Assembly (NCBI GenBank): GCA_013791675.1
Contig: VMTI01000027.1
Location: forward strand, 1-14,796
DNA length: 14,796 nucleotides
Source: a bacterium
Lineage (GTDB): Bacteria; CG03
Direction of reading: 5' to 3'
Position numbers and translations under genes: made by a program. This document shows positions 5,890-12,701 of the stretch, in pieces. Under the pieces are notes generated by a model. It had not been told where the DNA came from and ran no database searches. It saw nothing but the letters and a program-made list of their open reading frames with translations. How positions within the stretch are numbered: the stretch's first letter is position 1; each line of letters begins with the position of its first letter.

Positions 5890-7326
5890 ATGGATAAAAA
5901 AGAACTGATAAAAAGGCTGGAAGATATTGAGTGGGAAGATTTTGAAGTCAAAGAAGCAAAGTCAGAAATTCCCAAAAGCAGCTGGCCGACTGTTTCCGCA
6001 TTTTCAAACACGTCGGGGGGCTGGCTGATTTTCGGTGTAAAAAAGCTCGGAAAAAGTTATGAAATTACGGGAGTGCGGAATCCGGAGAAGATAGAACAGG
6101 ATTTTACTACAGCGTTAAGAAGCGGAAAATTTAATAAAAAAATTAAGCCGCTGTGTAAGAAATATGACTTTGAAAAGAAAACGGTTTTAATATTTTATAT
6201 CCCCCAAAAGACAAGCAAGGACAAGCCGGTTTATTATGGTGAGACAAACAAAAATACTTTTATACGCACCGGTTCAGGCGACCAGCGCGCCACAGCCGAG
6301 GAAATTGATTCTTTTTATCGTCACGCCGCTTTTGAGGACAAGAACAAAGAGCTTACATCGCTTAAATTGAAAGATTTGGACACAAAGACAATAGAACAAT
6401 TCCGAAACTTTTTCGCGTCAAAAAATCCCGCGCATAGATATTTGAAATTAAAAGATAAGGGCTTTTTGGAAAAAATGGGGGCGCTTAAAAACGACAGAGT
6501 TACTTATGCGGGGCTTTTAGTTTTTGGAACTGAAGATGCTTTGGGCAGTGAACTTGTAAATTACAGGATTGATTACATTGAAATACCGGGAATATCCTTT
6601 TCTGACGGAGAAACCCGCTATACTTTTAGATTAAATTCAGAAAAAAACCTCTACCGGTCATTCTTTGATATTTATGAGCGGTTAAGTCCGAAAATTGAAG
6701 TGCCGTTTAAACTTACAAACGGGGTGCGCGATGATGACCCGCCTCATTTACAGGCATTGAGAGAAGCTCTGGTAAATCTTTTAATGCATACCGATTATTT
6801 TAGTCCCGCTAATGCGCGCATAAGGTTTTTTACCGACAGGATTGAGTTTTTTAATCCCGGAGGTTTGCCCAAACCTCTCGAATACATATTAAAAGAGGAC
6901 TATTCTCAGCCGAGAAATTTTTATGTGGCGAAAATGTTTAGATTTTTGAAGCTTTCAGAAGGACAGGGAAGCGGATTCCATAAAATGATTAACGGCTGGA
7001 AGAAGTATTATAAAAAACCAATCATTGAGTCCGGCTTTGATTATTACAAAATAGTTTTTCCGTTAAAGCCGTCTAAAACTAGGGAGAAGATTACGGATAA
7101 AACTACGGATAAAACTACGGATAAAACTACGGATAAAACTACGGATAAAACGCAGAATATTATTGCTCTACTCAAACAAAATCCCTTTTTTACGGCAAAG
7201 GAAATTGGTGAAAAGCTTTCTCTTACAGAGGAAGGGGCGAGGTATTATCTTAAAAAATTAAGAAAATCCGGCGCGATTAAAAGGACAGGGAGCAGAAGAA
7301 AGGGGAAGTGGGAGCTAAAAAAATAA
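5890..7326 (+). CDS. AlbA_2-domain / GHKL ATPase-like / winged-helix protein with TDKT repeats
   Basis: A 478-residue protein of the group often annotated as RecG-like helicase-related or ATP-binding protein with AlbA_2 domain. Residues ~12-140 form the AlbA_2 (Schlafen-type) domain, with EDFEVKEAKSEIPKS, the conserved SAFSNTSGGWLIFGV and FIRTGSGDQRAT. Residues ~280-395 resemble the degenerate GHKL (HATPase_c_4) fold: REALVNLLMHTDY (N-box-like), DRIEFFNPGGLP (G1-like) and EGQGSGFHKM. Residues 402-421 are TDKT repeated five times. The last ~55 residues are a winged helix (FTAKEIGEKLSLTEEGARYYL). It has no helicase motifs. Known relatives are thought to bind nucleic acid and act in regulation or defence, but no specific role can be given. 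The ATG at 5890 fits the family N-terminus although the ribosome-binding site is poor. It stands between ribBA and ribH and looks A+T-richer than they do, suggesting acquisition. Confidence 0.82.
   Translation: MDKKELIKRLEDIEWEDFEVKEAKSEIPKSSWPTVSAFSNTSGGWLIFGVKKLGKSYEITGVRNPEKIEQDFTTALRSGKFNKKIKPLCKKYDFEKKTVLIFYIPQKTSKDKPVYYGETNKNTFIRTGSGDQRATAEEIDSFYRHAAFEDKNKELTSLKLKDLDTKTIEQFRNFFASKNPAHRYLKLKDKGFLEKMGALKNDRVTYAGLLVFGTEDALGSELVNYRIDYIEIPGISFSDGETRYTFRLNSEKNLYRSFFDIYERLSPKIEVPFKLTNGVRDDDPPHLQALREALVNLLMHTDYFSPANARIRFFTDRIEFFNPGGLPKPLEYILKEDYSQPRNFYVAKMFRFLKLSEGQGSGFHKMINGWKKYYKKPIIESGFDYYKIVFPLKPSKTREKITDKTTDKTTDKTTDKTTDKTQNIIALLKQNPFFTAKEIGEKLSLTEEGARYYLKKLRKSGAIKRTGSRRKGKWELKK
7093..7152 (+). 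repeat. 12-bp in-frame tandem repeat, five units
   Basis: ACGGATAAAACT occurs four times without a mismatch (7093-7140) and a fifth time with the last base changed (7141-7152). It is in frame in the AlbA_2 gene and encodes TDKT at residues 402-421. Identical codons in every unit point to recent replication slippage. Because the unit is a multiple of three, changes in copy number alter linker length without breaking the frame. Confidence 0.97.
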
Positions 7327-7335
7327 TATGTTAAT

Positions 7336-7382
7336 CCGGAATTATTCATCATGAGAAGATTTTTGGTTGTGAATAATGCCGG
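7336..7382. repeat. Inverted repeat between the AlbA_2 gene and ribH
   Basis: The arms CCGGAATTATTCA (7336-7348) and TGAATAATGCCGG (7370-7382) pair at 12 of 13 positions around a 21-base spacer. It begins nine bases after the AlbA_2 stop codon. No T-tract follows, so it is not a standard intrinsic terminator. The right arm overlaps the predicted ribH -35 hexamer. It may be an mRNA-end hairpin, an operator, or the edge of a mobile piece; the sequence does not decide among these. Confidence 0.6.
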
Positions 7383-7396
7383 TTAGATGGTAGAAT
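7367..7396 (+). promoter_or_regulatory. Predicted promoter for ribH-nusB
   Basis: TTGTGA (7367-7372) and TAGAAT (7391-7396, five of six matches to TATAAT) are separated by 18 bp, 22 bp before the ribH start codon. The -35 lies within the right arm of the inverted repeat 7336-7382. An own promoter would let ribH be made despite the genes inserted after ribBA, and outside the FMN riboswitch. This is a sequence prediction only. Confidence 0.45.
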
Positions 7397-7418
7397 GTGG
7401 AAAACATGGGAGGAATAA

Positions 7419-7877
7419 ATGAGAGAAGTGACAGGTAATTTTAAAGGCGATGGAAAAAGAGTGGGGATATGCGTGTCCCGCTTTAATGATTTTATAACAG
7501 GGCGGCTTCTCGCGGGGGCGCGGGACGAGCTTATCCGCCACGGTGTGCGCGACGAGGATATTGACTGCGTGTGGGTGCCGGGAGCTTTTGAGATAGGTAC
7601 TGTTGCCAAAGCTATGACGGACAAGGGCTACGACGGCATTATCTGTCTCGGCGCGCTGATAAAGGGCGATACGCCGCATTTTGATTATATTTCAGCGACA
7701 CTGGCCAAAAGCATAAGCGAGCTGGGAGTAAAAAGCGGGATGCCGGTGATATACGGTATCATCACCGCCGAGAATCTTGAGCAGGCGATAGAAAGAGCGG
7801 GAACGAAAGCGGGAAACCGCGGCTCGGAGGCGGCGAAGGCCTGCCTTGAAATGATGGACCTGATGGCGAAGATATGA
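7419..7877 (+). CDS. ribH: 6,7-dimethyl-8-ribityllumazine synthase
   Basis: A 152-residue enzyme that condenses the RibD product with 3,4-dihydroxy-2-butanone 4-phosphate, the penultimate step to riboflavin; family members assemble as pentamers or 60-mer shells. Diagnostic motifs are SRFND near residue 20, VPGAFEIG (~53-60), GALIKGDTPHFDYI with catalytic His87, PVIYGIITAENLEQAIERAG and TKAGNRGSEAA. Length is normal and all key residues appear present. The ATG at 7419 has GGGAGGAATAA immediately upstream, a strong ribosome-binding site. It overlaps nusB by four bases (ATGA), a usual ribH-nusB arrangement. It is separated from the rest of the rib cluster by about 2 kb. Confidence 0.96.
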   Translation: MREVTGNFKGDGKRVGICVSRFNDFITGRLLAGARDELIRHGVRDEDIDCVWVPGAFEIGTVAKAMTDKGYDGIICLGALIKGDTPHFDYISATLAKSISELGVKSGMPVIYGIITAENLEQAIERAGTKAGNRGSEAAKACLEMMDLMAKI

Positions 7878-8275
7878 CGAGACGACAGGCGCGAAAAAGA
7901 GTGCTGGACTGCCTTTACGAGGTGGAGCTGGGAAAAAGCGCGGATGAGTTTCTCGAGCAGTACAGCGACGACAAACATTACGGCTTTATTAAAAAGTTTG
8001 TAGAAACAGTAAGCGAAAATACCCAATTTTGCGATGATATTATCTCCCGCTATTCCAAAAACTGGGAGCTGGGGAGAATAACCAAAGTGGATAAGCTGAT
8101 ACTCCGCATGGGAATCAGCGAAATAAAGAAGATGGATATAGACAAGCGCATTGTCATTAACGAGGCGGTGGAACTGGCCAAGGTCTATTCAACGGAGAAA
8201 TCTCCGGCTTTTATAAACGGCATACTGAATAGGGCGGCTAATGATGAAGAAAAGACAGGGGGGGATGGAAAATGA
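7874..8275 (+). CDS. nusB: Transcription antitermination factor NusB
   Basis: A 133-residue all-helical RNA-binding protein that, with NusE (S10), binds boxA of rRNA leaders for antitermination. It shows the NusB signature: RRQARKRVLDCLYEVEL at the N-terminus, NWELGRITKVDKLILRMGISEI in the middle and RIVINEAVELAKVYSTEKSPAFINGILNR at the end. The charged tail after NGILNRA is short and variable, as usual. Its ATG overlaps the ribH stop and its TGA overlaps the next ATG, so translation of ribH, nusB and the small downstream gene is probably coupled. Confidence 0.95.
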   Translation: MTRRQARKRVLDCLYEVELGKSADEFLEQYSDDKHYGFIKKFVETVSENTQFCDDIISRYSKNWELGRITKVDKLILRMGISEIKKMDIDKRIVINEAVELAKVYSTEKSPAFINGILNRAANDEEKTGGDGK

Positions 8276-8538
8276 GCAGTTTTTTGAAAAAAATATTCGG
8301 GGGCTTCAGCGCATCCAGAATAGAAAAGACTTTTGACAATGAAACAAGCGCAACTCAGTCGTCAAGATGCAAATTCTGCGGCCAGACAATAGTGTGGAAA
8401 GACCTTAAAAACGGCAAGCGATGGCCGTTTGATCCGCGCAAAGTGAACTGTGCCGACGATGAAGGTAATATTTTTCTCGCATGGGTGCCGCATTTTCAAA
8501 CATGCAAAAAGTGGCGTCGTAAGAGAAAAACCGGCTGA
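8272..8538 (+). CDS. Small putative zinc-binding protein (CxxC...HxxxC), function unknown
   Basis: An 88-residue basic protein starting within the nusB stop (ATGA overlap). Residues 33-36 are C-K-F-C followed by GQTIVWKDLKNGKRWPFDP, and residues 74-78 are H-F-Q-T-C followed by KKWRRKRK. The two pairs Cys33/Cys36 and His74/Cys78 would suit one zinc ion in a ribbon-like fold. I recall similar CxxCG...W...GK..P.D...HF.TC small proteins in other genomes, but no function. There is no signal peptide; the lysine/arginine-rich C-terminus could contact nucleic acid. Coupling with nusB and the ligA start 18 bp downstream place it in the same transcript. Confidence 0.72.
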   Translation: MSSFLKKIFGGFSASRIEKTFDNETSATQSSRCKFCGQTIVWKDLKNGKRWPFDPRKVNCADDEGNIFLAWVPHFQTCKKWRRKRKTG

Positions 8539-8556
8539 GCTGAGGTTTTTTTCTCA

Positions 8557-10551
8557 ATGGTCAGGGTTTCGGAAAGAATAAATTTTCTCAGGGATGAGAT
8601 ACGCCGTCACAACAAACTTTATTATGCTCAGGATCAGCCCGAGATATCGGATTCCGAATATGACGCTTTATACGCGGAGCTGAAAAAACTTGAAAAAGAA
8701 AATTCGTCTTTAATAACCTCTGATTCCCCGACGCGGAGAGTCGGAGGGGAAGCTATGCCTTCTTTCAAATCCATTCGTCACAAAACGCCCATGCTGTCTC
8801 TGGAAAACACTTACAGCGGGGACGACATAAAAACGTGGATAGAAAGAAACCGGAAACTTGTTTCCGGTGGAGGCGTAAGTTTTGTCGTGGAGCCGAAAAT
8901 AGACGGTATCGGCATTTCGCTGACTTATGAAAAAGGCGTTCTTATTCTCGGAGCCACGCGCGGCGACGGAGTGACAGGGGACGATGTCACGTCCAATATC
9001 AAAACGATAAAATCCATACCTCTTGTTCTTTCGGGAAATTTCCCCGAATATCTTGAGGTGCGGGGAGAAGTGTATATGAGCAGGAGCTCTTTCAGCGCCT
9101 TAAATGACGAGCGCACCCGCGCGGGTGAGGCGCTTTTTGCCAATCCCAGAAACGCGGCGGCGGGGACGATGAAACTTCTTGATCCCGCAAAAGCCGCGGA
9201 AAGAAATCTTGACTGTTTCATCTATCAGGCGGGCGTCATCGCGCCTAAGACTTCGCTGAAAACACATTGGGAAATGCTGGAATATTTTAAAACTCTGGGT
9301 CTGCGGGTGAATTCCAATATCAGAAAGTTTGATTCCATTTCAGGCATGTTGAAATTTTTTGAGGAATTCGCCAACAAAAGAGAGGCCCTGGATTATGAAG
9401 TGGACGGACTGGTGATAAAAATAAACGAGATAGAGCTTTACGATGTTCTGGGGTCCACGCTGAAAGCGCCGCGCTGGGCCTGCGCTTATAAATTTCCCGC
9501 GGTGCAGGCGAGCTCTGTTCTTCAATCCGTGGATATGCAGGTGGGGCGCACTGGTGTTGTAACGCCGGTGGCGAATCTTAAGCCCGTTCATCTCGGAGGT
9601 GTTGTCATAAAACGAGCGACGCTTCACAATTTTGACGAAATAGCCCGTCTGGGCCTTAAAATTCACGACAGCGTCTGGGTTGAGCGGCGCGGTGAGGTTA
9701 TTCCAAAAGTCACGGGAGTTATTGTTTCAAAAAGAACAGGGCAAGAAGAAGAAATCGTCGAGCCGGAAATTTGTCCCGCCTGCGGAAGCGTTCTCTACAA
9801 GGATGATGAAAATGTCAGAATTGTGTGCACGAATTCTTTCTGTCCCGCCCAGCTTGAAAGGGGCGTCGCTCATTTTGCCTCACGCAAAGCGATGGATATA
9901 GAAGGGCTGGGGGAAAAAGCCGTGCAGGCGCTTCTCGTAAATTCCATGATTAAGGATGTTTCCGATATATACGCTCTCACCGAAAAAGAGCTTCTTCTGC
10001 TTCCTCTTTTCAAAGAAAAAAAAGCCGCCAAACTTCTTGAAGGAATAGATAAAAGCAGAAATCGTCCGCTTTCAAAGTTTCTTTTCGCTATGGGAATACC
10101 TTTTTCGGGCGAGAAGGTGTGCCGTCTGGTTTCACGTCATTTCGGCTCACTGGAAAAAATTATGTCCGCGGATGAAAGCGCGTTTGAGGAAATAGAGGGA
10201 CTCGGTGATGTCAGGGCGAAAGCCATAGCACGGTACTTTTCTCTTCCGGGAACAAAAACAATACTCGCAAAAATGAAGTTGCGGCGTGTCGCGCCGGAAT
10301 CGGATTCAGCGCCTGTGTCGGATAAACTCGCCGGAAAGATTTTTGTTTTCACGGGGAAAAGCCCTATGCCCAGGGAAAAGGCGCAGGAGCTTGTTATGGC
10401 GATGGGTGGGAAGACCTCCGGTTCGGTGAGTGAAAAAACGGATTTTGTCGTGGCGGGAGATAAATCCGGAGCTAAATACAAGACGGCGCTGAAGCTCGGC
10501 GTGAATGTTATAGATTTTGAAGAATTCCTCAAAATGACAAAGGAGAATTGA
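8557..10551 (+). CDS. ligA: NAD+-dependent DNA ligase
   Basis: A 664-residue, essentially full-length LigA, which seals nicks in replication and repair using NAD+. Domains in order: Ia (~1-65, HNKLYYAQDQPEISDSEYDAL, NMN-binding); adenylation domain with PMLSLENTYS and catalytic Lys114 in EPKIDGIGISL, then ATRGDGVTGDDVT, LEVRGEVYM and FANPRNAAAGTMK; OB fold (~315-400, VGRTGVVTPVANL, HLGGVVIKRATLHN); zinc finger with Cys406, Cys409, Cys424 and Cys429; HhH domain (MDIEGLGEKAVQAL onward); and a BRCT domain from ~590 (FVFTGKSPMPREKAQEL to FEEFLKM). The ATG at 8557 matches the family N-terminus; its ribosome-binding site (TGAGG, 11 bases upstream) is weak. The stop lies one base before the MscS-family start. 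Confidence 0.97.
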   Translation: MVRVSERINFLRDEIRRHNKLYYAQDQPEISDSEYDALYAELKKLEKENSSLITSDSPTRRVGGEAMPSFKSIRHKTPMLSLENTYSGDDIKTWIERNRKLVSGGGVSFVVEPKIDGIGISLTYEKGVLILGATRGDGVTGDDVTSNIKTIKSIPLVLSGNFPEYLEVRGEVYMSRSSFSALNDERTRAGEALFANPRNAAAGTMKLLDPAKAAERNLDCFIYQAGVIAPKTSLKTHWEMLEYFKTLGLRVNSNIRKFDSISGMLKFFEEFANKREALDYEVDGLVIKINEIELYDVLGSTLKAPRWACAYKFPAVQASSVLQSVDMQVGRTGVVTPVANLKPVHLGGVVIKRATLHNFDEIARLGLKIHDSVWVERRGEVIPKVTGVIVSKRTGQEEEIVEPEICPACGSVLYKDDENVRIVCTNSFCPAQLERGVAHFASRKAMDIEGLGEKAVQALLVNSMIKDVSDIYALTEKELLLLPLFKEKKAAKLLEGIDKSRNRPLSKFLFAMGIPFSGEKVCRLVSRHFGSLEKIMSADESAFEEIEGLGDVRAKAIARYFSLPGTKTILAKMKLRRVAPESDSAPVSDKLAGKIFVFTGKSPMPREKAQELVMAMGGKTSGSVSEKTDFVVAGDKSGAKYKTALKLGVNVIDFEEFLKMTKEN

Positions 10552-10552
10552 T

Positions 10553-11605
10553 ATGAACGAAATTTTGAATAAAGTTTTTTTGATGAACACTGTGAAAGAT
10601 TATATTATTTCCGCCGGGATGCTGGCGGCGGGTATTATTGTTATTAAAATGGCGCGGGCGCTGATTATAAAACGGCTTAAGGCGCTGGCTGAAAAAACAA
10701 CCGCGCAATGGGACGATATGGCGGTTGCTCTGCTTAACGATAAAATTTTTCCGCTGCTTTATCTGGGAGTTTTTTATATCAGCGTAAGAATTCTTAATTT
10801 AAGCGCCGCTCTTTTCAGCGTTGTCAAAATAGCTGGCACTGCGGTTTTTATTGTCTTATTAGTGCAAATAATAATTTCCGCGATAGCTTTATTTATTGAC
10901 ATGTGCTGGGTCAGCCGCGACGAACGTGTGCGCAAAGAGGGCCTCGGCGGCATAATGACAAGCATCAAGCTTGTTGTGTGGTTGGCGGCGTTTCTATTTT
11001 TTCTTGACAATATGGGCATTAAAATTTCTTCGGTGCTGGCGGGACTGGGCATAGGAGGCATAGCGATAGCGCTCGCGGCGCAGGCTGTTTTAGGAGACCT
11101 TTTCAGTTATTTTTCAATTTTTTTTGACAGGCCTTTCGGTGTTGGGGATTTTATAATCGTCGGCGAATACATGGGAACGGTTGAATATATAGGAATGAAA
11201 ACAACCCGCATCCGCTCACTCGGCGGAGAGCAGGTGATATTTTCAAACAGCGATCTCACAAATTCAAGGGTGAAGAATTACAAGAGAATGCTGCAGAGGC
11301 GTGTCGTGTTTAAGGTGGGGGTGACATATCAAACCCCCGTGGAAAAATTGAAAATAATTCCGGATATTATAAAGAGCGCCGTTGAAAAAGCGGGCAATAC
11401 CGTGTTTGACCGTTCTCATTTTTTTTCTTTCGGAGCTTTCAGCCTTGATTTTGAAACTGTTTATTATGTCGCGAGCGGCGATTACAATCAGTACATGGAC
11501 GCCCAGCAAAAGATAAATCTGACTCTGAAAAAAGAGTTTGAGGAGCGGATGATAGATTTTGCATATCCCACGCAGTTGGTTTACCTCAATAAGTCAGTAA
11601 GTTAA
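10553..11605 (+). CDS. MscS-family mechanosensitive ion channel
   Basis: A 350-residue inner-membrane protein with about five predicted membrane helices: one at ~14-32, two between ~60 and 120, one at ~140-160, and the pore helix. The pore and vestibule signature is clear at ~163-205: SSVLAGLGIGGIAIALAAQA, then VLGDLFSYFSIFFDRPFGVGD. After it come the beta domain (VGEYMGTVEYIGMKTTRIRS, VIFSNSDLTNSRVKNY) and the alpha/beta C-terminal domain. Such channels open under membrane tension and release solutes on osmotic downshift. It has more N-terminal helices than E. coli MscS, like the YbdG/YnaI-type members. AGGAG seven bases before the ATG is a good ribosome-binding site, and ligA ends one base upstream, so it is probably co-transcribed with ligA. 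Confidence 0.92.
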   Translation: MNEILNKVFLMNTVKDYIISAGMLAAGIIVIKMARALIIKRLKALAEKTTAQWDDMAVALLNDKIFPLLYLGVFYISVRILNLSAALFSVVKIAGTAVFIVLLVQIIISAIALFIDMCWVSRDERVRKEGLGGIMTSIKLVVWLAAFLFFLDNMGIKISSVLAGLGIGGIAIALAAQAVLGDLFSYFSIFFDRPFGVGDFIIVGEYMGTVEYIGMKTTRIRSLGGEQVIFSNSDLTNSRVKNYKRMLQRRVVFKVGVTYQTPVEKLKIIPDIIKSAVEKAGNTVFDRSHFFSFGAFSLDFETVYYVASGDYNQYMDAQQKINLTLKKEFEERMIDFAYPTQLVYLNKSVS

Positions 11606-11621
11606 TGAACGTCTCAGCAAG

Positions 11622-11651
11622 TTGCAAGAAGAGTATTCTTATTGATACAAT
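11622..11651 (+). promoter_or_regulatory. Predicted extended -10 promoter upstream of the WecA-like gene
   Basis: TTGCAA (11622-11627), an 18-bp spacer and TGATACAAT (11643-11651) form a sigma-70-type promoter with an extended -10 (TGn plus a hexamer matching five of six). Transcription would begin near 11658, about 27 bp before the start codon. The short leader contains a small hairpin, GCGTC-TGCG-GACGC (11659-11672). This is the best promoter outside the rib leader and probably starts the transferase-nrnA-ribF unit. Confidence 0.5.
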
Positions 11652-11684
11652 GCCGCCTGCGTCTGCGGACGCGGATTTAAAAAA

Positions 11685-12701
11685 ATGATTTATTATATTA
11701 TCACACTGATTGTGTCATTCGCGGTGACGGCGGCGCTTGTGCCGTCGTGCATGCGTCTTGCGCGAAAGTTCAACATAATTGATTTCCCCAACACGGCGGT
11801 CAAGACACATTTTTCCGCGATGCCGTATCTGGGCGGAGTGGCTATTTTCGCCGGTATTATTTTGTCTCTATCGCTGATACGTTTTATCAGTAATTTTCCC
11901 ACGGGAACTCTTTACACGCTAAGGGGTATTTTTCTGGGTTCCGGAATAATTTTCCTATTGGGCCTGTCGGACGATGTTTCGCCGCTGGATTACAAACTGA
12001 AATTTTTTATTCAAATGATAGCCGCGTCCGTGCTTTTCAAATACGGCATTTCAATAAAATTATTTACCCAGCCTCTCTTAAACTATTTTTTCTCGATGCT
12101 GTGGATTCTGGCGATAACGAACAGTTTCAATATCATAGACGTTATGGACGGGCTAAGCGCGACATCTCTTATGATGTGCTCGCTCTTCTTTTTTATGGTG
12201 TCTTTCCCCAGCGAGCAGATATATGTTAATTTCGCTTCTCTGGCGGCTTTTGGGGCCGCCGCCGGTTTTCTCGTTTACAATTTTCCTCCCGCCCGGATAT
12301 TTATGGGCGATACGGGCAGCCTCACATTGGGATTCATAATGGCCGCTGTTTCTCTCGGCGCGGAGTATTCAACGGTGCACCCCATAGGCGTGTTCGCGCC
12401 TCTTATCATACTCGCTATTCCTCTTTTTGATGTGATATTCGTTATGATGCACAGGGCCCGCCGGGGGCTTTCTCCTTTCAGGGGGTCAAAGGACCATTTC
12501 GCGCTCAGAATGCTGAATCTTGGGTTTACCAGAGAGCAGATACTTTTCAGGGTGGCCGTTACGGGTGCGGTTATGGGAACTGGTGCCTGGCTTTTGACGA
12601 TTGTCCCGATGACATGGGCTTTCGTTTTGTGCGGCGCGGGTTTATGCGCGGGTATTTATCTGGCCGGATGGCTTTCGGTAATTGATGTGGAAGACTTCTG
12701 A
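11685..12701 (+). CDS. Undecaprenyl-phosphate sugar-1-phosphate transferase (WecA/TagO/MraY family)
   Basis: A 338-residue polytopic membrane protein of glycosyltransferase family 4, which transfers a sugar 1-phosphate (usually GlcNAc-1-P from UDP-GlcNAc) to undecaprenyl phosphate to start envelope glycan synthesis. Signature loops are present: the DD pair in LLGLSDDVSPLDYKLKFFIQ (~95-112), NSFNIIDVMDGLSA (nucleophile/metal Asp region), FMGDTGSLTLGF, and the late cytoplasmic motif RRGLSPFRGSKDHFALRML. The SPFRGSKDHFALRM form and the absence of MraY-specific motifs favour the WecA/TagO branch over MraY. About ten to eleven membrane helices can be drawn. The ribosome-binding site is weak (GCGGA, ~8 bases upstream). 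The TGA shares its last base with the ATG of the next gene. Confidence 0.9.
   Translation: MIYYIITLIVSFAVTAALVPSCMRLARKFNIIDFPNTAVKTHFSAMPYLGGVAIFAGIILSLSLIRFISNFPTGTLYTLRGIFLGSGIIFLLGLSDDVSPLDYKLKFFIQMIAASVLFKYGISIKLFTQPLLNYFFSMLWILAITNSFNIIDVMDGLSATSLMMCSLFFFMVSFPSEQIYVNFASLAAFGAAAGFLVYNFPPARIFMGDTGSLTLGFIMAAVSLGAEYSTVHPIGVFAPLIILAIPLFDVIFVMMHRARRGLSPFRGSKDHFALRMLNLGFTREQILFRVAVTGAVMGTGAWLLTIVPMTWAFVLCGAGLCAGIYLAGWLSVIDVEDF

Noticed and set aside
7093..7152. CRISPR array or intergenic satellite
   Set aside because: The 12-bp units are directly adjacent without spacers, are in frame inside a gene and encode TDKT, so they are a coding repeat.
5890..7326. Helicase function for the AlbA_2 protein, or a complete defence system in the module
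   Set aside because: No Walker A/B or helicase motifs are visible, and there is no nuclease, toxin or partner gene that would make a recognisable defence operon. A defence role remains only a possibility.
11628..11640. AAGAA-GAGTA-TTCTT hairpin as terminator after the MscS-family gene
   Set aside because: The stem is five A/T-rich pairs with no T-tract and lies within the spacer of a better-supported promoter.
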